Part shown: piece after piece, positions 1 through 6,101 of the stretch
How the letters are laid out: the number at the start of each line of letters is the position of its first letter
How positions within the stretch are numbered: the stretch's first letter is position 1
Assembly (NCBI GenBank): GCA_002315285.1
Contig: DCGR01000075.1
Span: 1-6,241 of the forward strand
Direction of reading: 5' to 3'
DNA length: 6,241 bases
DNA from: Bacteroides sp. UBA1773
GTDB taxonomy: Bacteria > Bacteroidota > Bacteroidia > Bacteroidales > Bacteroidaceae
Made by a program: the position numbers and the translations under genes
Notes under the pieces: model-generated
What the model saw: the letters and a program-made list of their open reading frames with translations, nothing else
Told to the model about the DNA's origin: nothing
The model's database searches: none

Positions 1-50
1 CTCAGGTCAACACGAAGACCTCTTTCGGTTGAATTTGTAGCAGTACTCAT
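1..50 (-). CDS. Start of a leftward gene, partial, unrecognised
   Basis: Only about 16 codons are in the window. Read leftward from an ATG at 50-48, the frame gives MSTATNSTERGLRVDL and is open to the window edge, with ordinary Bacteroidota-looking codons. It reads like a protein N-terminus, but I do not recognise the family. The same frame is also open upstream to an alternative ATG at 167-165, which would add an N-terminal extension made of heptapeptides resembling HETMVSC, encoded by the 21-bp repeats. The opposite strand is open here too, from 1 to a TGA at 145-147, so the strand is not certain. No clear TTTG/TAnnTTTG promoter for this direction is visible between 51 and 180. Confidence 0.4.
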   Translation of the reverse strand, partial: MSTATNSTERGLRVDL

Positions 51-66
51 CCAGGTACAACTACAG

Positions 67-170
67 GAGAACATTGCAGTCTCATGGTGTGATACCATCA
101 TATCAAACCATGATACCATCGTCTCACGGCATGATACCATCGTCTCATGACATGATACGATGAACATCAC
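67..170. repeat. Five-copy 21-bp tandem repeat of near-palindromic units
   Basis: The core GATACCAT recurs at 91, 112 and 133, with a variant at 154, so the period is exactly 21 bp. A more diverged copy starts near 67. The best unit, 130-149, begins CATGATACC and ends GTCTCATG. It matches its own reverse complement at 16 of 20 positions, so each unit is an imperfect dyad. The TCTCA block recurs at 80, 122 and 143. Two helical turns between dyads would place bound protein dimers on one DNA face, as in an operator or iteron array. Because 21 is a multiple of three, the array also reads as heptapeptides in both directions (DTIVSRH rightward, ETMVSCR leftward), so a coding origin is possible. Confidence 0.85.
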
Positions 171-258
171 CCAGTAAAATTTTCAGGAGGCCTAAGAGAA
201 GAAGCGAAATGTTCCCAGTACAATCACGAAACAGATCCAGCGAATTCTATTTGTTTAT

Positions 259-301
259 CTCCAAAATATTGCATCCACGCCCTGCTTTTCTGCTTTTGGA
301 G
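259..301. repeat. 8-bp inverted repeat with 27-nt spacer
   Basis: CTCCAAAA at 259-266 is exactly complementary to TTTTGGAG at 294-301. The spacer contains the second part of a tandem CTGCTTTT pair (282-289 and 290-297). There is no T tract on either side, so it is not an intrinsic terminator. It lies just upstream of the promoter at 324-355 and could be an operator, but an 8-bp match with a long spacer can arise by chance. Confidence 0.3.
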
Positions 302-323
302 TGCAGATTAAGTAATGGCATAA

Positions 324-355
324 TTTGGTCGGTAAGATAATGTTTGATATATTTG
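324..355 (+). promoter_or_regulatory. Bacteroidota-type promoter for the FISUMP-like gene
   Basis: TTTG at 324-327 and TATATTTG at 348-355 are separated by exactly 20 bases. They match the known Bacteroidota sigma consensus (TTTG at about -33, TAnnTTTG at about -7) without mismatch. Transcription would start near 360-363. That is downstream of the ATG at 340 and about 27 bases upstream of the ATG at 388, so the promoter argues for the later start codon. Confidence 0.7.
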
Positions 356-387
356 CAAAAGATTTATCCATACCTCTAAAACATAAA

Positions 388-936
388 ATGAAAATGGAAC
401 AAGTTACCAATGAGAAAGCACTTCAGTATGCTCAGGGAAAATTGAATGAAGCATTGACCAATGCCATTGCTACAGCCTATGCCGATGGATATAAGGCCGG
501 TTATGCCGACGGTGAGAAAAACAAGCCCGCGGAAGTATCACCTGCCATTGAGACCAAGACCAACTTTGTGGATTTAGGTTTGCCCAGCGGAACCCTTTGG
601 GCTGATGATTACGAAGTTGACAGTGAAGGGAACATTGTAGAATTACCATATATTAAGGCACAGGAATTCAATTTACCAACAGACGAGCAATGGGATGAAC
701 TAAAAGAACAATGCCTTTGGAGACATAAGGATGGCTTTTATACATGTTTGGGAAGAAATGGCAATGAAATTTGTTTCAAGGCAGAAAATAATGTGGCCTT
801 TTGGACACATAAAGAAAAAGAAGAATCACCTTATGGAAAATGCATACATGTTTCTAGTTCTTCCCAAGTGACGATTCCATATAGATCTGCTAAATTTATG
901 GGAGAAAAGATCGCTATTCGGCAGGTATCTAAATGA
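388..936 (+). CDS. FISUMP-like / lectin-fold small protein, cytoplasmic
   Basis: The protein has 182 residues from the ATG at 388. Its first 50 residues are a helical, charged stretch with a doubled YADG motif (AYADGYKAGYADGE). Next comes the FVDLGLPSGTLWA motif typical of Bacteroidota FISUMP (Fibrobacter major paralogous) and related C-type-lectin/FGE-fold domains. Further family signatures are LPTDEQWDEL, an AFWT block where the family has an aromatic 'fWsS' block, and a C-terminal IAIRQV ending. No signal peptide or membrane segment is visible, which is unusual because many FISUMP proteins are exported. The frame also opens at 325 (TTG) and 340 (ATG), but both precede the predicted transcription start; ATG 394 is another option. 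The ligand is unknown. The gene looks monocistronic, with more than 300 bases to the next gene. Confidence 0.75.
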   Translation: MKMEQVTNEKALQYAQGKLNEALTNAIATAYADGYKAGYADGEKNKPAEVSPAIETKTNFVDLGLPSGTLWADDYEVDSEGNIVELPYIKAQEFNLPTDEQWDELKEQCLWRHKDGFYTCLGRNGNEICFKAENNVAFWTHKEKEESPYGKCIHVSSSSQVTIPYRSAKFMGEKIAIRQVSK

Positions 937-955
937 TTATCATTATTAGGCTGTT

Positions 956-983
956 ATGTTTGTACGATTTGTGTACAAAACAT
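956..983 (+). terminator. Stem-loop after the FISUMP-like gene, possible transcript end
   Basis: ATGTTTGTAC at 956-965 pairs with 973-983 across a 7-base loop, with one bulged A, about 20 bases after the stop codon. The stem is AT-rich and is followed by TTCCTAACC, not a clean T run, so it is a weak terminator at best. It may instead only mark the 3' end of the mRNA. Confidence 0.3.
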
Positions 984-1132
984 TTCCTAACCAAGGTATT
1001 TCACACCACTGATAATTGTGTTGCAGTTCGTCAAATCAAGTAGTTTTCATTGATGCAAGTGGATAGCTTGTATTGCTGAGACAGCCTATTCATATAAATA
1101 ATGTGTGGCGATGGCATCGGGAAAGCGTCATA

Positions 1133-1159
1133 AATGGTTCCACCTACAATGGAACCATT
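1133..1159. promoter_or_regulatory. Dyad operator upstream of the kinase operon
   Basis: AATGGTTCCA at 1133-1142 and TGGAACCATT at 1150-1159 form a perfect 10-bp inverted repeat with a 7-base centre. The outer bases CGTC (1126-1129) and GACG (1165-1168) extend the symmetry imperfectly. The conserved core TGGTTCC-N9-GGAACCA ends 17 bases before the promoter's TTTG. A second copy with the same spacings lies at 6030-6052, so this is very likely a protein-binding site rather than an RNA hairpin. Its centre lies about 65 bases upstream of the predicted transcription start, a position more typical of activation than of simple promoter occlusion. Confidence 0.75.
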
Positions 1160-1174
1160 GTAACGACGAAATTG

Positions 1175-1206
1175 TTTGCAGAGGTTTGTTATTCACACTA
1201 CTTTTG
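1175..1206 (+). promoter_or_regulatory. Bacteroidota-type promoter of the kinase operon
   Basis: TTTG at 1175-1178 and TACTTTTG at 1199-1206 are 20 bases apart and fit the Bacteroidota sigma consensus exactly. Transcription would begin near 1211-1214, giving a leader of about 40 A-rich bases before the ATG at 1253. Another TTTG at 1185-1188 is too close to serve as the upstream element. Confidence 0.75.
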
Positions 1207-1252
1207 TAGCCGAAAACAAGAATGAAGTACTAACCCAAAACAAGAAAAAGCT

Positions 1253-3688
1253 ATGCTAAACACAAGCAAAACAACCCAGAGCGAAATGAACAGAGTAGAG
1301 AACCTTGTTGACCTTTACCGTCAGAAAATCAAGGAAAGCGAAGCTGCAAAAGAACTTCAGAATGCTCATGATGCCGAGAAAAAATCATTGGACGAATATG
1401 GTGATTTCTCTGAGTTTGTTACCACGAAAATGCGTAACAAAGTAAAAGCCAATGAGCAGCTGATAGGTCACTTCTATTCCAAAGTTGCGGCAGGTCATGT
1501 GGATGCAGAAATTGAGAATGCCTTCCTGGCAGACTATTACGATGCAAGCATTTTCAGCAACGACGATGAGGATTTCCTTGCCTGTCATTTCGCTGACATG
1601 GTGAATTACATCATGCTTCATCCAGTAAACGAGTTGGCTATTGCTGATGGCTTGTATAAAAGTGCTTTTCATATTCCATCCGATTTGTTGAAACTTATTG
1701 GCGAAAGGGTGAATATAACACCTAACAGCAAGCTGTTTGAACCCTTCCATAGTTTCGGACAAATGCTTACATATTTCCCAAATTGCTTTTGCAAATATGG
1801 CAAATTGCCCGAACTGCAAGAAGATGATGAAGATTTTTCAGAGACCATCAAAATGGTAAACGCATGGCAGAAAGTGGCTTGTTTTGCCAATGGGATGAAT
1901 GTGGAAGAATGGGATGTAGATGACACATCGTTTGACTATGACGTGATAACAGCATTTTCAAAGCCGTCCCATGAATGGGAAAGATTGCAAACGGTTTTCC
2001 ATCATTTGCATGAAAACGGCAAGATGATTTTGGTGTGTAGGCCGTATTTCTTGTGGGATAGCGTTGATGATGCTTTGCGTAAATTCAGGCATCAATTGGT
2101 AAAGGAAACTACGATACGAGAAATCATCTGTTACGGTTCTCTTACCTATGTAATGATATTGGAAAAACGGCAAAGTACGGTTTTGGATTCCACCCTACTG
2201 ATTAATGCCAGCATTGCGCGGAAAGAGGGAAAGGATGGATATGCCATTGACTTTGGACTGCTTCACGAGTTGATGCAAACAGGAGTAGTGCCCGACACAG
2301 GCCTGCGGATGATGAATGTCGTACCTCAGTCGGAGCTGGATGCCGACATGTTGCTACCGGAGGCTTACATTGTAGAGAAACCGACTACCGAAGAGGAAGC
2401 GGTTCCCTTGGCTACGCTGTGTACGCTGATGCCAGAAACCAGCATAAAGAACCTGAACGGAATTGTCACATCTGAAACACGTTGTATCACGAAAGACGAT
2501 CTGTCGGTTTCATATAAAGGTGATATCAATGTGAACAACCTGAAAACTTTTGAGCAGGTAAAGGATAAATTCGCGTTGGACGACGCTTCATTCACAATAC
2601 TTGACGGAAGTCATGATGCGATACTGCTCACAATGTCTGACGGCATAAAGATGGGATTGGTTCGAGCATGTGGACAACCGATTCTTGCATGTTTGCAGAC
2701 AGGTTGGCTATTCATGAGGAAATTGAATTACGGAATGCTTGCTCTCCGACCCAACGAGGGTGTGGATGCCGAAACAATTATGGCATTACTACGTTTGCCG
2801 ATAGTACGGCGACGGTTAATCGCATTCACGGCAATTGACTGGAATGACTGCGGTCGTTTGGAACAATCCTTGTCACACATCATGCTGCCCTACGCGAAAA
2901 GGCAAGTCCGCGATTCCATAATCTTACTGAATAGAGAGCAGAAGCTGAACAAGAAACATGCCGAAACCCTCAGCAACCAGAAAACGGAATACGTCAACGA
3001 GGTGCGCATGAGGAAGCACGACATGCGTCCACATCTGAGGCAGCTTGCTTCGTGTGAGCGGCTCATGCGACATTACCTCGATGAGGGTAGCTTGGAGAAA
3101 CTTGCGTCACAACTCGACAATCTTCATGAGGCCGTACGACAGCTGAACGAACTGCTGGACCACTTAAGCGATGAAGAAAAGTTCGGGCCAGCAGAACGTG
3201 TGGATTTGGATGCCTATTGCAGGGAATTGATAAAACTTCCCCACGATGGTTTCAAAATGACATACAATTGTGACCACAACGCGATGGCAAGTTTGGGCAT
3301 AAGAAGCGTAAACACGCTTATCAACAAACACGACCTGAACAGAATGGTTCAGAATGTGATCCAGAACGCCAAGACGCATGGGTTTACCGATGAATCGCGC
3401 ACAGACTATGAGATAAGCGTGAGACTATCCGTCGAAGAAGATTTTGGGGATGACCGATACCGATGCCGACTTAAGTTTGTGAACAATGGCAATCTGCTAC
3501 CCAATGGGCTAAACAAAGAGCGCTACGGACTAAAAGGTGAAAAGGCAGGGATTACAGGCGGTACAGGTTGTGGCGGAAACATCGTGAAAAACATATCACA
3601 GCATTTCGGTGGAGGCTATGATGTGTACAACTCTGGAGATGGAGATCGTAGATATGTCGTAGTAAGCATTTATTTACCATTAATATGA
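1253..3688 (+). CDS. Histidine kinase fused to degenerate N6-methyltransferase and HsdS-like sensor regions
   Basis: The protein has 811 residues, with no signal peptide or membrane segment, so it is a cytoplasmic sensor. Residues 1-50 are charged and helical. Residues about 140-360 follow the HsdM plan: a 'TP...' lead-in, LFEPFHSFGQML (160-171) where HsdM has DPacGSGgfL, and DYDVITAFSKP (228-238) where the catalytic NPPF should be. Then comes MILVCRPYFLWDS and ALRKFRHQLV. Both the SAM-binding and catalytic motifs are lost, so methylation is unlikely. Residues about 385-560 resemble an HsdS target-recognition domain and end in an LSHIMLPYAKRQ block. A long helix then carries RKHDMRPHL, with candidate phospho-histidine H589. 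Residues about 650-811 are a GHKL ATPase: N-box with N701 and N705, VNNGN, and glycine-rich GGTGCGGNIVKNI (769-781). The stop overlaps the next start (ATGA). I infer a kinase that senses DNA or a DNA-bound ligand. Confidence 0.8.
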   Translation: MLNTSKTTQSEMNRVENLVDLYRQKIKESEAAKELQNAHDAEKKSLDEYGDFSEFVTTKMRNKVKANEQLIGHFYSKVAAGHVDAEIENAFLADYYDASIFSNDDEDFLACHFADMVNYIMLHPVNELAIADGLYKSAFHIPSDLLKLIGERVNITPNSKLFEPFHSFGQMLTYFPNCFCKYGKLPELQEDDEDFSETIKMVNAWQKVACFANGMNVEEWDVDDTSFDYDVITAFSKPSHEWERLQTVFHHLHENGKMILVCRPYFLWDSVDDALRKFRHQLVKETTIREIICYGSLTYVMILEKRQSTVLDSTLLINASIARKEGKDGYAIDFGLLHELMQTGVVPDTGLRMMNVVPQSELDADMLLPEAYIVEKPTTEEEAVPLATLCTLMPETSIKNLNGIVTSETRCITKDDLSVSYKGDINVNNLKTFEQVKDKFALDDASFTILDGSHDAILLTMSDGIKMGLVRACGQPILACLQTGWLFMRKLNYGMLALRPNEGVDAETIMALLRLPIVRRRLIAFTAIDWNDCGRLEQSLSHIMLPYAKRQVRDSIILLNREQKLNKKHAETLSNQKTEYVNEVRMRKHDMRPHLRQLASCERLMRHYLDEGSLEKLASQLDNLHEAVRQLNELLDHLSDEEKFGPAERVDLDAYCRELIKLPHDGFKMTYNCDHNAMASLGIRSVNTLINKHDLNRMVQNVIQNAKTHGFTDESRTDYEISVRLSVEEDFGDDRYRCRLKFVNNGNLLPNGLNKERYGLKGEKAGITGGTGCGGNIVKNISQHFGGGYDVYNSGDGDRRYVVVSIYLPLI

Positions 3689-4275
3689 TAGGAACCATGT
3701 ATAATGTAATCTGGATAGACGACGAATGGGAAAAGATGACAAGTTTCGTGGAAGAATGTAAGGAGTTGCACGACATTCTTCTCACGCCATTCAAAGCACA
3801 GCAACAGGCCATGGACGAACTGGACCGTGACCTTGACAAATGGGATGCGGTGATTCTAGACGCAAAGATGTTCGACAAGAACGAAAACGAAGTGGCGAAA
3901 CTGACCGGACTGCGCAAAGCCATTGACCACTTGAACCAGATTGCCTTGCAGAAAAGAATACCATATTTCATTTCTACAGGACAACCTGACTTGATGGACA
4001 ATGACATTTTCAAAGAAACCTTTGGCCATTTCTACATAAAGGGGCGTGACGACGAGAAACTGATAGAAGACATCAAGAAAGCTTTTCGGAAAGCAGTCCG
4101 CCATCAGATTAGAGTTTTTTACCAGGATGCGTTGGATGCGTTGCATGAAATGGATAGCGAGGCCAACAGCGTAGTGTTAGACATACTGGAGGTAATGCAT
4201 AAGCCGGGAACAAACCCAAAATTCGATGGAGAGGACAAATTCAACAAGCTACGTCAGATTCTGGAGAAAATCTAA
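3685..4275 (+). CDS. Receiver-domain response regulator, apparently truncated by a frameshift
   Basis: The protein has 196 residues. The ATG at 3685 overlaps the kinase stop (ATGA), implying translational coupling; ATG 3697 (MYNVIWIDDEW) is the other possible start. Receiver landmarks are all present: acidic pocket D12-D13-E14, phospho-acceptor D59 in AVILDAKM, S97/T98 in YFISTG, and K119 in FYIKG. It is therefore the likely partner of the upstream kinase. After the receiver (about residue 130) a helical region begins and ends abruptly at KLRQILEKI with TAA at 4273-4275. It stops mid-helix, and a matching continuation lies in the +1 frame of the next ORF. No helix-turn-helix is visible, so direct promoter binding by this protein is not evident. 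Confidence 0.85.
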   Translation: MIGTMYNVIWIDDEWEKMTSFVEECKELHDILLTPFKAQQQAMDELDRDLDKWDAVILDAKMFDKNENEVAKLTGLRKAIDHLNQIALQKRIPYFISTGQPDLMDNDIFKETFGHFYIKGRDDEKLIEDIKKAFRKAVRHQIRVFYQDALDALHEMDSEANSVVLDILEVMHKPGTNPKFDGEDKFNKLRQILEKI

Positions 4276-4942
4276 TGGAAAATGTATAGAAGCGGGCATC
4301 ATACCTGATGTCTGCAAGGAGAAGGGTAAGATAAATATCAGTCAATGTACCATGTTCTTGTCAGGGCGCGATGCCGATGTGGTGGGTGTAAGATACGGAA
4401 AGCAGGGGGAGCGGATTGTTCCAAAATACATCCAAAACATTCTGTTCAGCATCCTGGACATAGGCAATCAATATTCTCATTCCAATGAAAAAGAAATAGA
4501 GAAGGTAAAATACGTATTGTTTGGGCTTACGTTTCAACTTTGTGAAGTGGCCAAGTGGATGAAAAGGTACATCGAGAACCATCCTGACAAGGAAAAGAAC
4601 AAGAAAAAATGGGTGGTGATTCCGAAAAAGGCAAAGAGCGACAAGGTCACAGAAGCGAACAAAAAGCCTGCGCAGGAAGAGCAACAAACAGCGTCCAAAC
4701 AGCGAGAGCCGAAAAGCAAAGCGGGCACGATAGAACCTATCATCGGCCAGAGCGACTTGACATTTCATGTGGGCAGGGACTTCTGTGTGTCGCAACAATT
4801 AGTGGAAAGTCAGGATCTGAGTGGCAAGCAGATTGTGGTGGATGAGTGGCGCGACACCCCCGATGAGCATACTCGCAAGATTTTTCCGTTCATGGCGGTG
4901 AAAGTACATGTAGAAGATGGGCAAAGCGATCAAGAAAGCTAA
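4226..4942 (+). CDS. Out-of-frame C-terminal half of the response regulator: helical region, linker, OB-like tail
   Basis: The frame is open from an ATG at 4226, but its first 16 codons are the out-of-frame reading of the preceding gene. Convincing protein begins near 4274 (NGKCIEAGIIPD), so this is probably the continuation of the response regulator after a 1-base gain or 2-base loss near 4270-4277. The joined protein would have about 418 residues. The first part is helical. Together with LRQILEK before the break and GNQYSHSN here, it recalls HEPN-type or DUF4145-like helical domains ('lR..lE ... GN..aH'), although no RxxxxH catalytic motif is seen. A lysine/glutamine-rich linker follows. 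The last 70 residues look beta-rich (GTIEP, LTFHVGRD, LSGKQIVV, PFMAVKVHV), weakly like a cold-shock OB fold. It overlaps the WYL gene start by 26 bases. Confidence 0.6.
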   Translation: MERTNSTSYVRFWRKSNGKCIEAGIIPDVCKEKGKINISQCTMFLSGRDADVVGVRYGKQGERIVPKYIQNILFSILDIGNQYSHSNEKEIEKVKYVLFGLTFQLCEVAKWMKRYIENHPDKEKNKKKWVVIPKKAKSDKVTEANKKPAQEEQQTASKQREPKSKAGTIEPIIGQSDLTFHVGRDFCVSQQLVESQDLSGKQIVVDEWRDTPDEHTRKIFPFMAVKVHVEDGQSDQES

Positions 4943-5999
4943 CCTCTTCGATGGCGACAGCTACTATGCCTTGTTTGCACAGGCAACCTACAAGCGACTG
5001 ATAAGCCGCAAATGGTTTGCCTATGCAGACATCATGGCCGACTATGAAGGAAAGCAACTGACATGCAACGTCTCGAAGTGCAACAACTACGGCGAATTGA
5101 AAAAGGCTTTTCTCGACATCCGGCAAATCATAAACGAAAAGGCCGGAGGAGAGTGCTTCGCCACAAAAGGCAATAACCGAGGAAAGAAGTTCCTGTACAT
5201 TGGCGCTGACGATGACCCGCTTGCCGACATGCGGAACGCCAAGGTCATCAACGACCTGAGGCAATACTGGAGGTTCTGTCAGGATTCGGCTGGCTTCTTC
5301 CCCACTTCGTGGCTGGAATATTTCTTCCGCGATTGTCGGGACTTGATCGACATCAAGGCAAAAAGGCAAAAGGGAGAGCAGGTGCTCAGTGCCAGCCTGG
5401 ACAGGATGCTCACCAACATCGATTTGCTGCCGATGTTGTATGAGGCAATCACCCACAAGCAAGTACTCTCCATCGATTATAAGCCCTACGGAGAGGAGAG
5501 TAGGCCATTGGTGTTTCATCCCCAATATCTAAAGGAATACAACGGACGTTGGCATCTGTTGGGTCATGCTGACAACGAGTTGCCGGAATTTGGCTATAAT
5601 GTAGCACTCGACCGTATTGATGGCCGCCCCAGGGAATTGGTTCCACACGATTATGTTTCGGCACCGGCAGGGTTCTATGAACAATTCTTCAACGACATAG
5701 TGGGCGTTAGTCGCCATGCAGATGCGAAAGTAGAGACTATACGTGTACGCGCCCACTCATTGTATGTTTTCAAACTGACGGAGACAAAGATAATCCACCA
5801 CACGCAGGAAACGGTGATTCCCTTTGGCCAACATGCAGATGGCGAATACGGTGAGTTTGAGATAAAGGTCGAGGTGAACAATGAGCTGATAGGCCGCATA
5901 CTGCAAATGGGTGCCGGATTGGAGGTAATGGCTCCGGCAGAGGTAAGGGAAACATTCAGGCAACGTGTGGAAAAACTTGCGAAACGATATGAACAATAG
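4917..5999 (+). CDS. WYL-domain transcriptional regulator
   Basis: The protein has 360 residues. Residues about 15-95 form a helical region that fits a winged-helix DNA-binding domain, including YKRLISRKWFAYADIMADYE. Residues about 170-240 are the WYL domain: VLSIDYKPYG, a PLVFHPQYLKEYNGRWHLLG block in which WHL replaces WYL, and YNVALDRID. The C-terminal part, about 265-360, fits the WCX extension (IGRILQMGAGLEVMAPAEV, then a terminal helix). WYL proteins bind nucleic-acid or nucleotide ligands, and several (BrxR, CapW) regulate phage-defence loci by binding inverted repeats. The ATG at 4917 overlaps the preceding ORF, placing it as the last gene of the operon. The dyads at 1133-1159 and 6030-6052 are its natural candidate targets (inference). 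No clear terminator follows. Confidence 0.88.
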   Translation: MGKAIKKANLFDGDSYYALFAQATYKRLISRKWFAYADIMADYEGKQLTCNVSKCNNYGELKKAFLDIRQIINEKAGGECFATKGNNRGKKFLYIGADDDPLADMRNAKVINDLRQYWRFCQDSAGFFPTSWLEYFFRDCRDLIDIKAKRQKGEQVLSASLDRMLTNIDLLPMLYEAITHKQVLSIDYKPYGEESRPLVFHPQYLKEYNGRWHLLGHADNELPEFGYNVALDRIDGRPRELVPHDYVSAPAGFYEQFFNDIVGVSRHADAKVETIRVRAHSLYVFKLTETKIIHHTQETVIPFGQHADGEYGEFEIKVEVNNELIGRILQMGAGLEVMAPAEVRETFRQRVEKLAKRYEQ

Positions 6000-6029
6000 C
6001 GATAGAGGGACTCTCGCGCAGTAACGGAA

Positions 6030-6052
6030 TGGTTCCAGAACAGACGGAACCA
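6030..6052. promoter_or_regulatory. Second copy of the dyad operator, upstream of the next gene
   Basis: TGGTTCC at 6030-6036 and GGAACCA at 6046-6052 enclose 9 bases, as in the operator at 1133-1159, and the left arm is again preceded by AA. It ends 17 bases before the upstream promoter element, the same distance as in the first copy. A lone half-site GGAACCA also occurs at 6117-6123, inside the leader hairpin loop. Confidence 0.72.
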
Positions 6053-6069
6053 ATACTTTGGCTGAAATG

Positions 6070-6101
6070 CTTGCACACACTTTCGGGCAGCATTACCTTT
6101 G
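6070..6101 (+). promoter_or_regulatory. Bacteroidota-type promoter of the downstream gene
   Basis: CTTG at 6070-6073 (one mismatch to TTTG) and TACCTTTG at 6094-6101 (full match to TAnnTTTG) are 20 bases apart. The position relative to the dyad copies the kinase-operon promoter exactly. Transcription would start near 6106-6110, giving a leader of about 75 bases before the ATG at 6181. Confidence 0.62.

Larger units (their letters stand above)
51..387. other. Intergenic region upstream of the FISUMP-like gene
   Basis: This stretch holds the 21-bp repeat array, an inverted repeat at 259-301 and a promoter at 324-355, each listed separately. Between about 175 and 258 I see no recognisable element. 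An AGGAGG at 185-190 is followed 18 bases later by an ATG at 209 that opens a 43-codon frame ending at 340. The spacing is too long for a normal ribosome binding site and the peptide is not recognisable, so I do not call a gene there. Confidence 0.6.
937..1252. other. Intergenic region before the kinase operon
   Basis: This region contains the stem-loop at 956-983, the dyad operator at 1133-1159 and the promoter at 1175-1206. From about 984 to 1125 I see nothing beyond AT-rich sequence. The leader after the promoter is A-rich, with a 10-base direct repeat AAAACAAGAA at 1213-1222 and 1237-1246. A three-codon open frame (MKY) at 1222-1233 is probably fortuitous. Confidence 0.6.

Noticed and set aside
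67..170. CRISPR array
   Set aside because: Units are contiguous 21-bp tandem copies without distinct spacers, and no cas genes are present.
209..340. 43-codon open frame upstream of the FISUMP-like gene
   Set aside because: No proper ribosome binding site spacing, no recognisable peptide, and it overlaps the predicted promoter at 324-355.
955..962. TATGTTTG as a promoter -7 element
   Set aside because: It matches TAnnTTTG but has no TTTG 19-21 bases upstream and lies inside the stem-loop at 956-983.
1385..1819. 144-residue open frame on the minus strand
   Set aside because: Shadow of the kinase gene, whose plus-strand motifs are clear; no promoter or recognisable protein on the minus strand.
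1253..3688. Active type I or type IIG DNA methyltransferase
   Set aside because: The SAM-binding glycine motif and the catalytic NPPF motif are both replaced, while the kinase motifs are kept.
3552..4013. 153-residue minus-strand open frame spanning the kinase/regulator junction
   Set aside because: Serine-rich translation with no motif, overlapping two well-supported genes.
4609..4845. 78-residue plus-strand open frame in a third frame
   Set aside because: The overlapping frame gives a sensible linker and beta-rich domain; this one gives low-complexity sequence without motifs.
4890..5525. 211-residue open frame on the minus strand
   Set aside because: It lies antisense to the WYL gene, whose domains are recognisable; the antisense product shows no motif and the frame is open only because of codon composition.
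5999..6017. Short hairpin right after the WYL stop as an intrinsic terminator
   Set aside because: GCGA/TCGC plus GAG/CTC can pair, but with a 2-base bulge, a 3-base loop and no following T run.
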